A stretch of DNA of 64,000 nt from assembly GCA_025200525.1 (NCBI GenBank), contig CM045762.1, forward strand, positions 122,080,979 to 122,144,978. Direction: 5' to 3'. Source of the stretch: Camellia lanceoleosa. Lineage: Eukaryota > Streptophyta > Magnoliopsida > Ericales > Theaceae. Positions 12,948 through 26,400 of this stretch are shown here, one piece after another. The notes beneath the pieces were generated by a model. That model did not search any database and had not been told where the DNA came from. It saw nothing but the letters and a program-made list of their open reading frames with translations. Position 1 is the stretch's first letter, and every line of letters begins with the position of its first letter. The position numbers and the translations under genes were made by a program.

Positions 12948-13996
12948 TAAGTAGCATAGGTTGAATTTATTTATTTTTTTTAAAAAAAAATTAAACATTC
13001 CCTTTGTTTTTGTTTTTGTTTTTTCCTGACTCGGTAAAATGACCATTTAGATTGATTAGGTTTCTAACCATCCAAAAATATTCTACTGATATGGCTCTTT
13101 TAGATGGAGTCATTAACTAATTAAAAATAAAAGAAAATGTCTGAAGTATTCAATGACATTTTTTTAAATTAAAATCTATCTTAACAAGTATTTTGTATAG
13201 AAATGAATGCCCCTAATTCAACTATATCATTTTGTACAAGAATGATGTATAAATTTTCTGCTCGTATAACTTATTAACTCACTATTTCATTATATTGAGA
13301 TACACTGTAATAAAAAACCTCAATTTGTATAGCACTAATAAAATAAAAATAGAACTTCAACATTTAACATAATTCAATAAATTAACAGATCATTTCTGCA
13401 AACTTCAGGCATGAATTACTAAATTGACCATTCAATTTAAATACAAAACTCTAAATCTATATGTATTTTTTGGTAAGTACATTCAGTATTTACAAATATC
13501 TAACTTCCCATTTCTCATAGAAATTGGCAACCCCCCATGTAATTGCTCTTGCTCTTGATCTCTGAAACAATAACTAGAATGTCAACTGTAATCACCTCAT
13601 TCTTGATAAATCCTAGCATTACAGTGTCAATCGACGTGCCATTTAGGCCATTTGGTACAATGAAAACATTTCTGAAAAATAAAATACAATGGCAATGGTA
13701 CTGATTATGATGATGGCAACAACATGCCCAAGGAGAATTGCCTTCTAGAAGATGAAAAGTCATGAAAACATAGAGTTGTGCCCATGAGTTCGCCACCTAA
13801 GAATTTTTCTACATCTCATCTTCAAGTTTCTCCAGAAAAGAAAGCACATACCTTTCTGCAAGAATTTCCAACCACGTTCAGAATTTGCAGGGTAAACTCT
13901 TCACTTATTCTCAAAATAAAATGCCCTCTTTAATTGTCGTTAGCAGCCATTCTTCGATAAAGTTTCATACAAACAATCTTATAGCAATACATGATT
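12948..13996. other. Downstream flank of FAN1, mostly non-coding
   Basis: No firmly supported gene. On the minus strand, 13672 down to about 13515 reads as an open frame after a plausible polypyrimidine-AG acceptor (NVFIVPNGLNGTSIDTV). It might be 3'-UTR, an alternative terminal exon of FAN1 or an exon of an unidentified gene. I do not recognise the protein. Confidence 0.4.
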
Positions 13997-14443
13997 TCAT
14001 CCAGATACTGAAGCAGGACTCACTCTGCAAACCTCGGTATTAAAGCCACAATCCATTAAAAACAGCAGCCAAGCTCTCTGCTGTTCAGAGAGTCTATCCC
14101 TGGGGCCTTTAACTTCAACAAGCTTGGCTTCACCACTATAGTCACCATGGAAGCGCCATAACAATAAATCAGGCATTCCACTAGACCAGCTCCGGTAACC
14201 TTGAGCCAAGTGCCGGCAGATTGAGGCCAAACAAGGGCCACCAATGCATGTCACGGCTGCCCGAAGCTCAGATAGTGAATGTCGGTCCCAGTTGACTCCA
14301 CGACAAGCTGTTCCTAAATGTGATTCCCATGATGTAATAAGGATCTCTTCAGCCATTCCATCATAGATTTTTTCAAGTAGTGGTTCTAGGAGACTCTTTC
14401 TTGCTTCATAAAACCCATCAGTATCCAAATCTAAAGGGGCGGT
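13997..14443 (-). CDS. FAN1: FAN1 exon 15 (residues 828-975, VRR-NUC nuclease)
   Basis: The acceptor is TTTTGCAG before ACCGCC and the stop is TGA at 13999-13997. It encodes [30 protein letters not shown] and the PD-(D/E)xK core [11 protein letters not shown]...[19 protein letters not shown]. The catalytic aspartate, glutamate and lysine are all present. Confidence 0.97.
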   Translation of the reverse strand, partial: TAPLDLDTDGFYEARKSLLEPLLEKIYDGMAEEILITSWESHLGTACRGVNWDRHSLSELRAAVTCIGGPCLASICRHLAQGYRSWSSGMPDLLLWRFHGDYSGEAKLVEVKGPRDRLSEQQRAWLLFLMDCGFNTEVCRVSPASVSG

Positions 14444-17400
14444 CTGCAAAACGAATGGCCTCAGTTTGAAAATGAAGCAATAGAAGAATCTTTTGACAAG
14501 GAGCACGTAAATTGGATATATGTATAGGGAGAGGAGGGAGAAAAAAAATATATGTATATATTAAGAATATATTACTTGTCAACTTTTCAAGGGGAGAATG
14601 ATGTAACGCCCTAGGTGTTATTGAATGACATTCATATTTTCATTTCATACTTAAATGCTTAGAGTTCAATTGATTAAACATCCTTGGATGAATTTTTGAG
14701 ACATGGTTTAGAAATATTGTTCTTTAAATATCATGCACCCATGGGTGGAACCAGGATTACAGTATTGGGGGGGACCAAAAGTAAGGTATAAGAAAGTTTA
14801 AGCGGTCGGATCAAGTCCAATTTAGATGACTAAAATCAACAAATCAATATTAAGCTGATAAATAATTTTAAAAAAAATGTATTCCACGAACTTAAATTTC
14901 AATGATTTACCACTAGAAAAATGCAAATGAGTAGTAATATCACATAGTTCATCTAGTACATGAATGGTAACAAATTATAGATCACACTGCGTAAACAATT
15001 TTGATGAAAATAACATAGGAGTTTGTCGCCAGGTATTTGACCAAATAGATAATAAGGCACACAAGCTGTACTAGCGCCAACATTAAGGGAGAGTGTCATG
15101 AGAATAAGCGTAAAGAACATTTGTAATCTTAAGAACAATGATAAAATTAGACATGAGAATTTAGATAAAATATTTAATTCCTCACTCTTTAACCATCTCT
15201 AAGCTTTCTTTCATTCTCTTCTATGAAAGAAATCAGCTACCTCAACGTTAAAAAAGTCCATTTATTAAATTTTGGGAGTTGAAACATACTCGAAAGAAAA
15301 ACCAAACATGTGAGCTTCACACCTACTAAAGTGCTTTACTCTTAAAAAGTTACCTCATTTTTGTTAAGTAAAAGAAGCTAGGTGATCCATCAAGAAAAAA
15401 TAAATGAGGCTTGACAGCTCCATTTCAGATTATCTCCAAATCTAAAAGGGAATACCATGACTGGATAGATGAATATAGTATGAAGTGCATCAGAGAAAAG
15501 TAACATACATTCACTTCAAATGTATATGCCACAACTAAGAACCATCTGAGTCATCTAACCACAAAGACGATAAGCATCAACTTCATCAAAAAGCAAAGCA
15601 ACAACAAGAGCTATGGTAATTTTCTCACCAAGAAGTACCTGAAATCTAGTGCGAAAGACATCTGGTACATCGGAAAAAATAATGTCCCACAAAAGAAGCC
15701 CAAAAATAGTCAACCAAATGCCACTCTCTGTATGTACACCCTGCCACCCGCCTCCTTCTCCGGAATAATATTGCATAGCAAGCTGCTCAACTCCGCATTG
15801 TTCTCCATCTTCACCATAGAACCTGCTCTTCATCCCAGTCCTACAGTTCAATGGTCTCCCCTGAACATGCACCTAAATTACCAACAAATGAAAAATAATC
15901 AGAGCCGCAATTAGATAAGCATTCATGTTTGCACATCACCCCTGATAAAACCCATAGACATAAGATGACTCAAGTTTAATCAGCATGAGAAAGCTTAAAA
16001 ACACAACCCTTAAAAAATCAAATTCACAACCACCTCAGTGATCTTCCTCTTGACAGACTCAGAAAAACTGGGAGTTTTCCAGCGCCTTGGTGGTTTTCCC
16101 AAACGTAAAACCCGCCTTTGCAATGCTGTTCTGGAACCAGCACGAACCCATGGATCTAGTAACCCATCTTCAGCAACCGAAAGGCTCTCATTGAGACAAC
16201 CCAGATGCTCCAAATCAATTGACAACCTCAAAGTCCAATATCCTCTTCTTCCATCAGACGTAAAATTAATTAGCAGCTGCTTCAATAAATTAATTGCATC
16301 GTTGTACCTGAGAAGGGTAAACAATTATCCAGTCCAGAGACTATTTAACAAGCAACAAGTTGGATGCAAAGAATAGAACCCTCATTAATATCTAGCAGAT
16401 TATTAGAATCGACCGCAATCTCCTGTGTTCATTGGGTTTTCTTTTTTATTATTGGCACTTTAAGCTTTTGTCGTTATCATAAAAATGGAAGAGAAAAAAG
16501 AGAAGTGATTGGCTTCCTAGGGTTTTATTGAATATGGTAATTTTCAAAAAATCTAGACAGGGACACAGTGGTGACACGATAACAACCAAATTTACATTTT
16601 TATATATACATGAAAATAAGAATTTCATTTTTTGTAAGTTACAAATACATTAATATTTTATTATATTAAACAAGGAAGAAATCATTTTCCCACTTCTATT
16701 ATGTTGGGAAAGAAGTGTGAATTAAAAGTTCTAATATCTATTTTTTAAATTTTATTCCCAAACAAAGTTGAAGATCCAAAGTTGGGAATAAAATTAAAAC
16801 CTTTTAAACCGCTTTGGGAATAAAGTTTAAACAAGGACAGAGGCCTGTGCATTGAAGGCCAAAGTTGCATGAATACTAGGGCACCCTACATCGTTTGCAT
16901 TTATGGGGCACCATGTCCCCAGCCAACCCCGTCAGTAAATCCATGACATGAATGAGAATTTGGGTTCAAGTATGAAGGTTTGGAGTATGGATTTGAGTAG
17001 GGATTGGAAAAGGAAGGGAAAAAGGAAAAGGTGTATGAAATGTAGGTATATTTCTTTCACATTTCACCTACCTTTTCCTTTTCCTTTTCCCTTTCCCTTT
17101 CCAAATCCATGCTCCAAACACAACCATAGTGTAGTGATGCAATAATGCAGCATGTGAGAGGCAAACAGTTGAATACTATTCCGATTGAGATTTCCTTGTC
17201 CTATATGCCTGTTTTTGTTATCTTGCTAGTTTTATTATTGTTCTTTGAGATAAAGGTACAATGAAATTTATGTGATTATTAAATATAAATACATGGATGA
17301 TGGTATGAGTTCATTATCTCAAACCAAAAACCCTATTTTGTTTTGCTCTCTTCACTTATTATTTCCATCAAATGTTAAATACATGGGCGTTGGATGAGTT

Positions 17401-20400
17401 CATTATCTCATAAAAAAATCCCCTATTTTGTTTTACATTCTTTCTTCTCTACTCTTCTCTTCTCTTCTTCCTTCCCTTCAATTTTTAATTAATGATAAAT
17501 TTGAGAGTGAAAATTTGTTCTCTAATGCTTCTGTCTATTGCTATCTTCCCCTTTTTCCTCGTCAATTGCCTCTCACATTTAGGATCAGCAACAGCAAAGG
17601 ACATGAATCAAAAAAAGCAACAGCAAAGGACAAAACATGCAGCAGTTTCAAAGTTGGGCAACTGACAACTTAAGCAGATATAGAAACCTACCAACTGTCA
17701 GCAATTATCTTCTTTTTTTTCTTTTTTCTTTCTTTTACTTTTTTTTTGTTTGTTTGTTTGTGTGTGTGTGTGTGTGGAGCCTACAGGGGAAAGGAATTAC
17801 ACGAACTGAATTTTTTAGTCCCATTCTTCATCTATTTAACTTTTATTACATAATAATGTGCACCAATGACTGTCCATAGAAAATATCCTAGTTCTAATTG
17901 GCTGAGACGAAAATGAAGCCAATAAAAATGATTAAAATGGAAGCCAATATTATTCAAGTGAAACTAAAGAAAAATAGAATTTGAAAACAGTAAAAGCAGA
18001 AGGAAAATGTCACACGAAAGATCTTGTCATTGTTTAGAATAAAAGCATTAAAAAAAGTAATAAACCACGGCCATACTTCTAACCTTCGCTCACACTCAAG
18101 AAAAGAGACTCCTAGCAAAACCACCTTTGAGTAGACCCACAAAGCTGAAAAGCATGAGAAACATGTCACCAGTGATTCAGAAGTTGATGATTGAGTTGCT
18201 CTACTAGAAGAGTTGGATATACGGGAGCCAGATAACTCTATGCATCTTAAAACCAACTCATTGTTATTTTCGTCAATAGACTGATCCATTATTTGTGCCA
18301 CTTCTATGGCCTGCACAGGTAAATGTTACAATCAGTACAGGCAACAATAATATTCCAGATAGAAATATGTCAATACATCAAATGGGGACTAAACTGGGTG
18401 TAGTTTTTTTATATAAAAATTTGCCCATACCTCTTCATAGGCAAGCAAATCATTGCGGCTTGAGAAAATTTGGTTTGAGATTATACAATTGTAATTTGGA
18501 TACTTGACAATCCCCAAATCCACAAGTAAAAATGCTGACAAATCCTGTTCTCCATTCAGGAAGAAAAGCCTCTGTATGAAGCAACAAAATTCATGCGTGA
18601 TTTTTCAGAAGTAAAATTATATACTGGATTCCAACTTGCCACAAAGTTCTGATCAATCACCTCAGCACGCCAAATAAGGGATTCAGCTGATGAAGATATC
18701 TGAATACATGTTCCTGTTTTCTCCAAAACCACATTTGGTAGGACTGGGCTGCATAATCAACAAATGAAAACCAAAAGCAATAAATACAGAACTTGACATG
18801 CCCTATCAATTCACAAACTCAATAAATCGGAAAAGAAAAACTTGTATACCATAATCCATCCGCATATGAAGAAAGAAGTGATGTAATAAAATCTTGCTTT
18901 CTTGAACCAAAATTGCATTTCTGATGACTCAACAGAAGCGGGGTGGAAAAGGAAACAAAGAGTACAAGCCAAAGAAAAGAAAAGTTAAAAACTTATCAGA
19001 TGACAAACTAAAAAGTACAAACCATGAGTGCTTTTAAATAACAACACAAATTCATGACTAGAAAGTCAAAGAAAAAGAAAATTACAATTTTATCTATTGC
19101 TAAAAGTAATTTTTTTTACTCAGGAAGTCCAGTGGCAGAGACCGGACTTGTCTTAAAGCAAAAATGTTAGTCCTTCAACAAATATATGTTTGCCTAGAAT
19201 GAGAACTCAATGTTATAATACAGACAGGTACTGTAGAAACATATTTCTACAAAAATCAAATTATACTCCACAAAAAATTTAGTCAATACACCAAAATGAC
19301 AATCCATACTGCCTGCCGAATTCTCCCATTAGCTTTGAAGGGATGCTCCTGTTTAAAATTAACATGGTCAAAAAATAGGTGGGATGCAGGAATTTAGCAA
19401 GCAGTCTAGCTAAGGTCTGCCTCGTCAAGCTCCATAAAGCCTGCATCAAGCTCAGGAAAGTGATGCCAGCAAAGCAATTTCTCAAAAGTAGCCAGACAAT
19501 TAAAAGCAGTCACAAGCATAAATCATGTCATGCTAACATATTACTATACTACTTAAAAGTTTTACTTCAGATTTAAACTTTCTTTTTTATATTACTTGAT
19601 CCTTAGCAGCGTTATAGAAGGCATGCCTAGGTACAAAGTCGCATCCAAGCACAAGACCAGCAATTTGCCCATGGCCAGGCAACACAATCTGAAGGAAGTG
19701 GCTGGGTGAGACGCAATATATGCACTTGATGGGCTCTGTTTATATTTTACATTGCTTTGTTTTTTGTTGAGATATGACAATTGATTTAAGTTAAAATATG
19801 GTGCAGGGGGATTACAACTCTTAATATACAAAGTACATTCAGCACCAATCACGATAGGGAAAAAAATAATAAATAAATAAATAACCAAGTCGCTGAAAAA
19901 ACTGCTCAGCGCCTAGTTAGGGTTTTCTATCATGAAAATCAGGTTAAATGCACTCTCTAATGCCTTGTGTAATTAAGAGTTGTAATCCCTCATATATTAA
20001 CTTAAATCAATGGTCAAACCTCAACAAAAAAACAAAGCCCATCAGGTGCACGACCTCACCCAGTTGAGCACCTTAGGCGTGCTTCCTTCAAATCGTGTCG
20101 CCTGATCATGTGCAAGATACTGGTCTTGCTCCTGGACGAGCCTTGCACCTTTTATAACACTGCTCTAACAACTTTACAACTACATTTCTAAGAGTGTCCC
20201 AACCCTTTGTGAGAGTGCAGCCTTCAAGAAATGTTTGACCCGTATCTGTCCACACAGTAGTCTTGTACTGTGTAGTCATCAGAGGCCAGTGCAACACTTT
20301 AGGAGCATAAACTATGGAATCAATCAAATTTAGAAGGAACCACCCCTAATGCTCCAGTGAGTACATGTGTGCATTAAAAACAACTTGAAGACAAAAATTC

Positions 20401-23400
20401 TCTTTTGGTCACATTAGGTTAGCTGGATGAGATGGGATTTCTCAGAATAGGATAGCAAATCATAACCAGCAGACATAGAGTTTTCCTATCGCACAAGTGG
20501 ACTAGAGATTGAATTAATAAAAGTATATCCCGGTCTTCTGTGGAATTTCATCAAACAGTTAGTTTTAATGGAAAAATCTAAAATTCAAGATTTAAAACTC
20601 TTAACAGCATTTCACTTTTTTAATGGTCGAAACCATTAAAAAAATCTAGGCCCTGTCCAGTTGAGTTTTCAGAACTTAGTTTTCGGAATTTTTTTTTAAA
20701 TTATAAACTAGTTTGACAAAAATCAACACACAAAAAGGGATATTTTTCAATTGTTATAATCTACAAAAAGCCATATGAAAATAATGTGTTTCTATGTTTT
20801 CACCAACCTAGTTTTAGAACTTTCTTATTCAGAAAACTCAACCAAACAGAGTCTTAAACTTTTTGGTACCAAAATAAGAAGAATCTGATCAGGGGAGAGA
20901 AAGGAAATGAAGAAAAAAAAACGCAACAGAGATAAATAACAAACAAAATAAAACAGTAAAGATAAATAACGAACAAAATAAAACAGGAACAGATCTTTCT
21001 CATTAGAGAGAGAGAGAGAGGGGGGGGGGGGGGGTTGAAGAAGATGAAATAGAGAAGAATAGAAAGAGGTGATCAAGTTATTGATGCATATGCAAGGCCA
21101 GTTGGTGGCGAATAGGATGAGAACAGCTCGGTTGCCGGTGGACAGTGGGTGTCCAGCGACTGGCCTTCTGCTCCATCCAGTCATCCGACCATGAAAAGAG
21201 GGGGTGAGGAGCAAGTCAATGCGGGTCAACAGGTTTCTCTCATACCTGCTGAGTAAACCACATCTGTTAGTAATAATGAAGTTCAATGGTTGTGAAAATG
21301 CTTGCTTGAAAAATGGGCCAAATAGTCCAAACTCAATAGACAGAAATAAACCGTGACAATATTCATGCCATCAAGAAAATTATCAAGAAACTATATTACA
21401 CAGTTCTAGGCAATAACAAAATGATGAACATTTGTATACTGGTAATAAAATACTCACTTTTTCGAAAGAACAGATAATCAAATGTTGCTAATGCACACAT
21501 TCATCTCAAAGAGGACAAATCCAAGGGGTGATGTAATACTGGTTGTGAAGTTAATCTTCCAAGCATAATAATTCAATAGTCAAACCAATAACATAAACAT
21601 GAATACATACATAATAGAAACCAATTTAACTGTAATTTCAGGGTTAGATATGTTTAACAAATGCAAACCTTTTTAAGCTTACACAATATTTCACGTAGCT
21701 CAGAAACAGTAAGCACATTTAGAACCTCCTTCAAGTCATTATCCTGTAGGTCACTGATGGACACAACAGAACGAATATAGCCCGTTGCTGTATTATGACA
21801 AGATAAATGAATTTTCTGTTAAAGGTGAAGTTGCTATCAAATATAGCCAACTTGAAATTTGGGCAAGATAAGAGATTAGATGTATAATTAAGTAATAGAA
21901 TTGAATTACCAGAGAGTTCCTTGACTGCTTGGTTGCAATCAGATATTTCGGGGTAGAAAATATTAGAAATCCGAAACCATGGCCCTGAAATGAGAAAACC
22001 ACTACATAACTCAGAATGAGAGATAACTCTCAGATTATGTTTGGATTATGCCGGTGCATGAACATTTGAACCACTTCCAAGCACATAGAACAAATGAAGA
22101 ATTCAGCATGAAGAATAAACCAAACAGCTCATGCACAGTTCACTCTTAGTTAAATAGCCAGTTTTTTTCCATTTTATACTTCTCATAAAAACTAACCGAC
22201 TTTGAGCAACTCCAGTTCATCTTGGATTTTCTCATGAAGTCACAACATGGTACAACAAGTGCAAGTTTGCTAAGGTTGGCACAAGAATATGAAAAACTGG
22301 TTTTTAGGAGGACAAGTCCAAGAAGGAAAGTAAGAAACTGGTTTACAGGAGGACTAGTCCAAGAAGGAAGGCAAGAGTTGACTAAACCCAGTAAGATGAC
22401 ACATGTAATTTGGCATGAGATTGATACCACTTGAATCTAATTATTACTATTTGGAATAGGGGTTTCCGATTCTATTTGGATTCATACCGTACTCTCCTTT
22501 GCAAGACTCCAATGACCACTTTCCTATTTCACAATCTTGTTTGTTTGATGAAAGACAAACTTGAGGGATGATTATGATCTCACTCCCTTTTATATTAATC
22601 AATCAAAAAACTGTTACAAAGGAACTAAGGCACTAATTTAGGGAATCACAATAATCTAAATAAGGAAATAACAATAAGAATAATTCTAACATATATTTTA
22701 ACACTCCCCCTCAAACTGGTGCAAAGATATCTCTCGCAAGAATATCATGAAAAGGTTTACTTCCAACTCCCTTTGTGAGGATATCTACAAGTTGTTCACC
22801 AGACTTCACAAATGAAGTACATATTATGCCACTACTAGTGAGTCTCTTTGATGAAGTGATAATCAATCTCAACATGCTTTGTCTTGTCATGTTGAACCGG
22901 ATTGTGAACTATTTTGATAGCAGCCTTATTATCACAATATCGGCGGCATGGAATCTGTCTGGCCAATTCCCAGATCACGCAATAACTTGATCCACAAGAG
23001 CTCACACACACCTTGTGTCATAGCTCTAAACTCAGCTTCTGCACAAGACCTAGCAACCACATTCTGTTTTTTACTTCTCCAAGTAACCAAATTATCTCCA
23101 ACAAAAGAACAATACCCTGAAGTGAACCTCCTATCAGTTACTAAGCCTACCCAATCAACATCTATATAAGCTTCCACATTAAGAGATCATATTTGCAAAA
23201 ATAAAGTCCTTTTCCAAGAGAAGATTTCGAGTATCTCAAAATTCTCATAATTGCATCCAAGTGTATTTTATGAGGAGTATGCATGAACTGGCTAACCACA
23301 TTAACAACAATAGCAATATCTCGACGAGAATGTGATAAGTAAATGAGTTTACCCACTAGTCTCTGATAACTCCCCCTATCAACAATTGCTCTTCCACTAT

Positions 23401-26400
23401 CATCACTAAATTGGGTTCTAGTGGTGTGTCACAGGTTTTGCTTCCAAGCATCCCCATTTCCTTCAACAAGTCAAGGACATATTTTCTCTGACAAATGAAA
23501 ATCCCATCTTTGGATCTAGCCACTTTAATCCCCAAAAAGTACTTCAAGTTCCCCAAGTATTTGATTTCAAACTCACTTGCCAAATACTTCTTCAATAAAG
23601 GAATTTCCTCAACATCATCTCCTGTAAGCACTATGTCATCCACATATACAATGAGAGCTGTAGTCTTACTATAAGAGGAGTGTTTAACAAACAGAGTACG
23701 ATCAACCTGACTCTATTTGAAGCCATATTTCAACGTCGCCTAAGTGAACCTCTCAAACCAAGCCCTAGGGAACTGCTTGAGGCCATATAATGATTTTCGA
23801 AGTCGACACACCTTCCCCTTAGTTTGAAGAGGTTCAAAGCCAAGAGGAATGTCCATATACACCTCTTCTTCAGGTCACCATGCAAAAAAGCATTCTTCAC
23901 ATCAAGCTGATAAAGTGGCCAATCCAGATTAGCTGCCAGAGAGAGAAGAACTCTGACTGAATTCATATTTGCAACTAGAGCAAATATCTCTTGGTAGTCC
24001 AACCCATAGGTTTAAGTAAAACCCTTTGCCACAAGTCGAGCCTTATACCGCTCAATTGAATCATCTGCATTGTGCTTTACAGTATACACCCATTTGCATT
24101 CCACAGTTCGTTTGCCTCTAGGCAATTCAGTCAAATCCCAAGTGTTATTCTTATGAAGTACTTTCATTTCCTCTACCATGGCAAGTTTCTACTCAGAGAT
24201 AGCAAGAACATCCTGAAAATGATTAGGTATACTAATAGAGGAAATTTTTGACATAGACTTTATATGAGGAAGACAAATAAGACAAGGATGCAAAGTTAGA
24301 GATAGCGCGATGAGTACAAGATCTTAGACCCTTTCATTTGGCAATAGATATATCAAGATCAGTATGCTCAGATATAGTAATATCAGTGGACTCAAGGGAA
24401 ACATGAAGGTTACCTAGACTCTCATCAGCAGAAGAAGACAGCAGTGGCTAATCAAAAATGGTCTCTTGCATCCAAATGACTTCCTATCTTTCTTTGTCCC
24501 TAACAGACTTGCCCTTCCATGTCCTTGATGACATATCAAATTCTGTATTGCTAGTAACATTTGGTTCACCCTGGACAATCTCCTCAATTGGTAATGATCC
24601 AGGGACAACAAGAATCTCTTCTTACCAAGACTCCACCTGAAGGGATGACTATGACACCGAACAGGACAAGAAGTGGGACTAGGATTCGAAGAAGGTGACA
24701 TCCATTGAGACAAACTACTTACGAGATGGAGGTGATCACACTTGTACCCCTTTTGAGTTGGCGAGTACCCCAATAAAACACACTTGAGAAAGCGAGGATC
24801 CAACTTACCCCGGGTGGGGGAATGATTATAGATAAAACAGACACAACCAAAGATCTTAGGGGAAATAGAAAACAGAGACTCGGAACTTAAGAGAACTTGG
24901 AGCGGAACTTGTTTTTGCAACACTTGGGTAGGAAGACGATTAATGAGATATGCAGCGGTGAGAACAGCCTTGCCCTAGTAGGATCAAGGGACACCCATAA
25001 AGAAACACATACAGCGAGCTATATCAAGAAGATGACGATTCTTATGTTGGGCAACCCCATTTTGCTGAAGGGTGTTGGTGCAAGAAGGCTAACGGACAAT
25101 GCCATGTGTGGAAAAATATCTCGCTAACCCTGAATCAATATATTCACCCCCATTATCAGAACGCAATATTTTTACTACTACACCAAATTGAGTACCAATC
25201 ATTTTATGAAAATTTTGAAATACAAAAAAAAAAAAAAAAAAATCACTATTTTTTTCATGAGCTACATCCAAGTAGTACGAGAAAAATCATCTATAAAAGT
25301 AACAAACCATCTATGACCTTTCAAAGATACAACACGAGATGAACCCTAAACATCAAAATGTATTAAGGAAAAAGGTACTAAATTTTTATTAAGACTCGGA
25401 GCAAAAGAAGCTCGGTACCGCAGGTCACTCCAGATGGGCCAGTCGAGATCGCTAGTCACTCCAGAGGTGGATGAGTGTATCTCAATGAAGATTGAAAGAG
25501 TATGGGTCAATAACAATGAGGACCAAGAACTGGGTGAGACACAAAGAGGACCGGGGTTGGTTCCTAACCCCTAACTGGGCATGATAGAGGCCCGAAACTC
25601 ACCTTGGTGGAGTCGAATGGTGACAGGTGACCTCCGAATGTTGTAGAGTGATGATTGGTGCTATCAGTTGGTGTTTGGTGACAATAGGTGTTGATGTCTG
25701 ATGATGAGAGGTAAGAAACGAACCCTAAGGCTTTGATACCATGTTTGTTTGATGAAAGACAAACTTGAGTGATGATTATGATCTCACTCCCTTTTATATT
25801 AATCAATCAAAAAACTATTACAAAGCAACTAAGGCACTAATTAAGGGAATCACAATAATGTAAATAAAGAAACAACAATCAGAATAATTCTAATATATAT
25901 TCGAACAAATCTCTCCTATCATTTTTTCCATCTTTGATTAGTTCCATTGATTGTGAGTGAAATCAAGACCATGTTAGTCTTCACTCTATGTAGAGTCATT
26001 TTGCAATGCTTGTTAAATTGCCTCTTGGCCCTGGTCCTCAGCTAAGTGGTGAAAAAGTATGCGATGTAACAAATTTTAGGTCTGAATGATGCCTCCGAAA
26101 AAATATATATTTTAATGGAAACAAATGGAATTGAATGGAAAGTCCTTTCCTTAAAATAAAATAAAAAAAAAGAATTCCCCGGTAAAGTACTTCAGCAACT
26201 GAAAGCCCTGTACGGTTCTTTATTGTGATTGACTTCAGCATCAGATTGTAGCTGAAGCTCTAATAAACTAAAGCAAGCTAGGTGCAACCAAAATGGATTT
26301 TAAAGGTTCAAATACACCATCCAAATGAACCAAGCCAACCTTGGAATCCTTTAGAACTCAGCTTGACTCAGTTCATCTGCAGCCATAGTATGAACCATCA

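Larger units (their letters stand above)
22538..25907 (-). mobile_element. Ty1/copia element in FAN1 intron 6
   Basis: Two 166-bp LTRs (22538-22703 and 25742-25907) start TGTTTGTTTG and end in AACA. The identical 5-bp duplication AATCT lies at 22533-22537 and 25908-25912. A polypurine tract (complement of ctccccctcaaac, 22704-22716) and a primer-binding site (complement of gctttgatacca, 25730-25741) fix the minus orientation, the same strand as FAN1. At 3.37 kb it is shorter than a full copia element, so it carries internal deletions, mainly in the gag part. FAN1 reads on across the flanking exons, so the insertion is presumably spliced out. Confidence 0.95.

Noticed and set aside
14590..14640. 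Purine run plus TGTAACGCCC in FAN1 intron 14 as a gypsy 3' LTR start
   Set aside because: The similarity cannot be followed beyond about 25 bp, so I note it only in the intron description.
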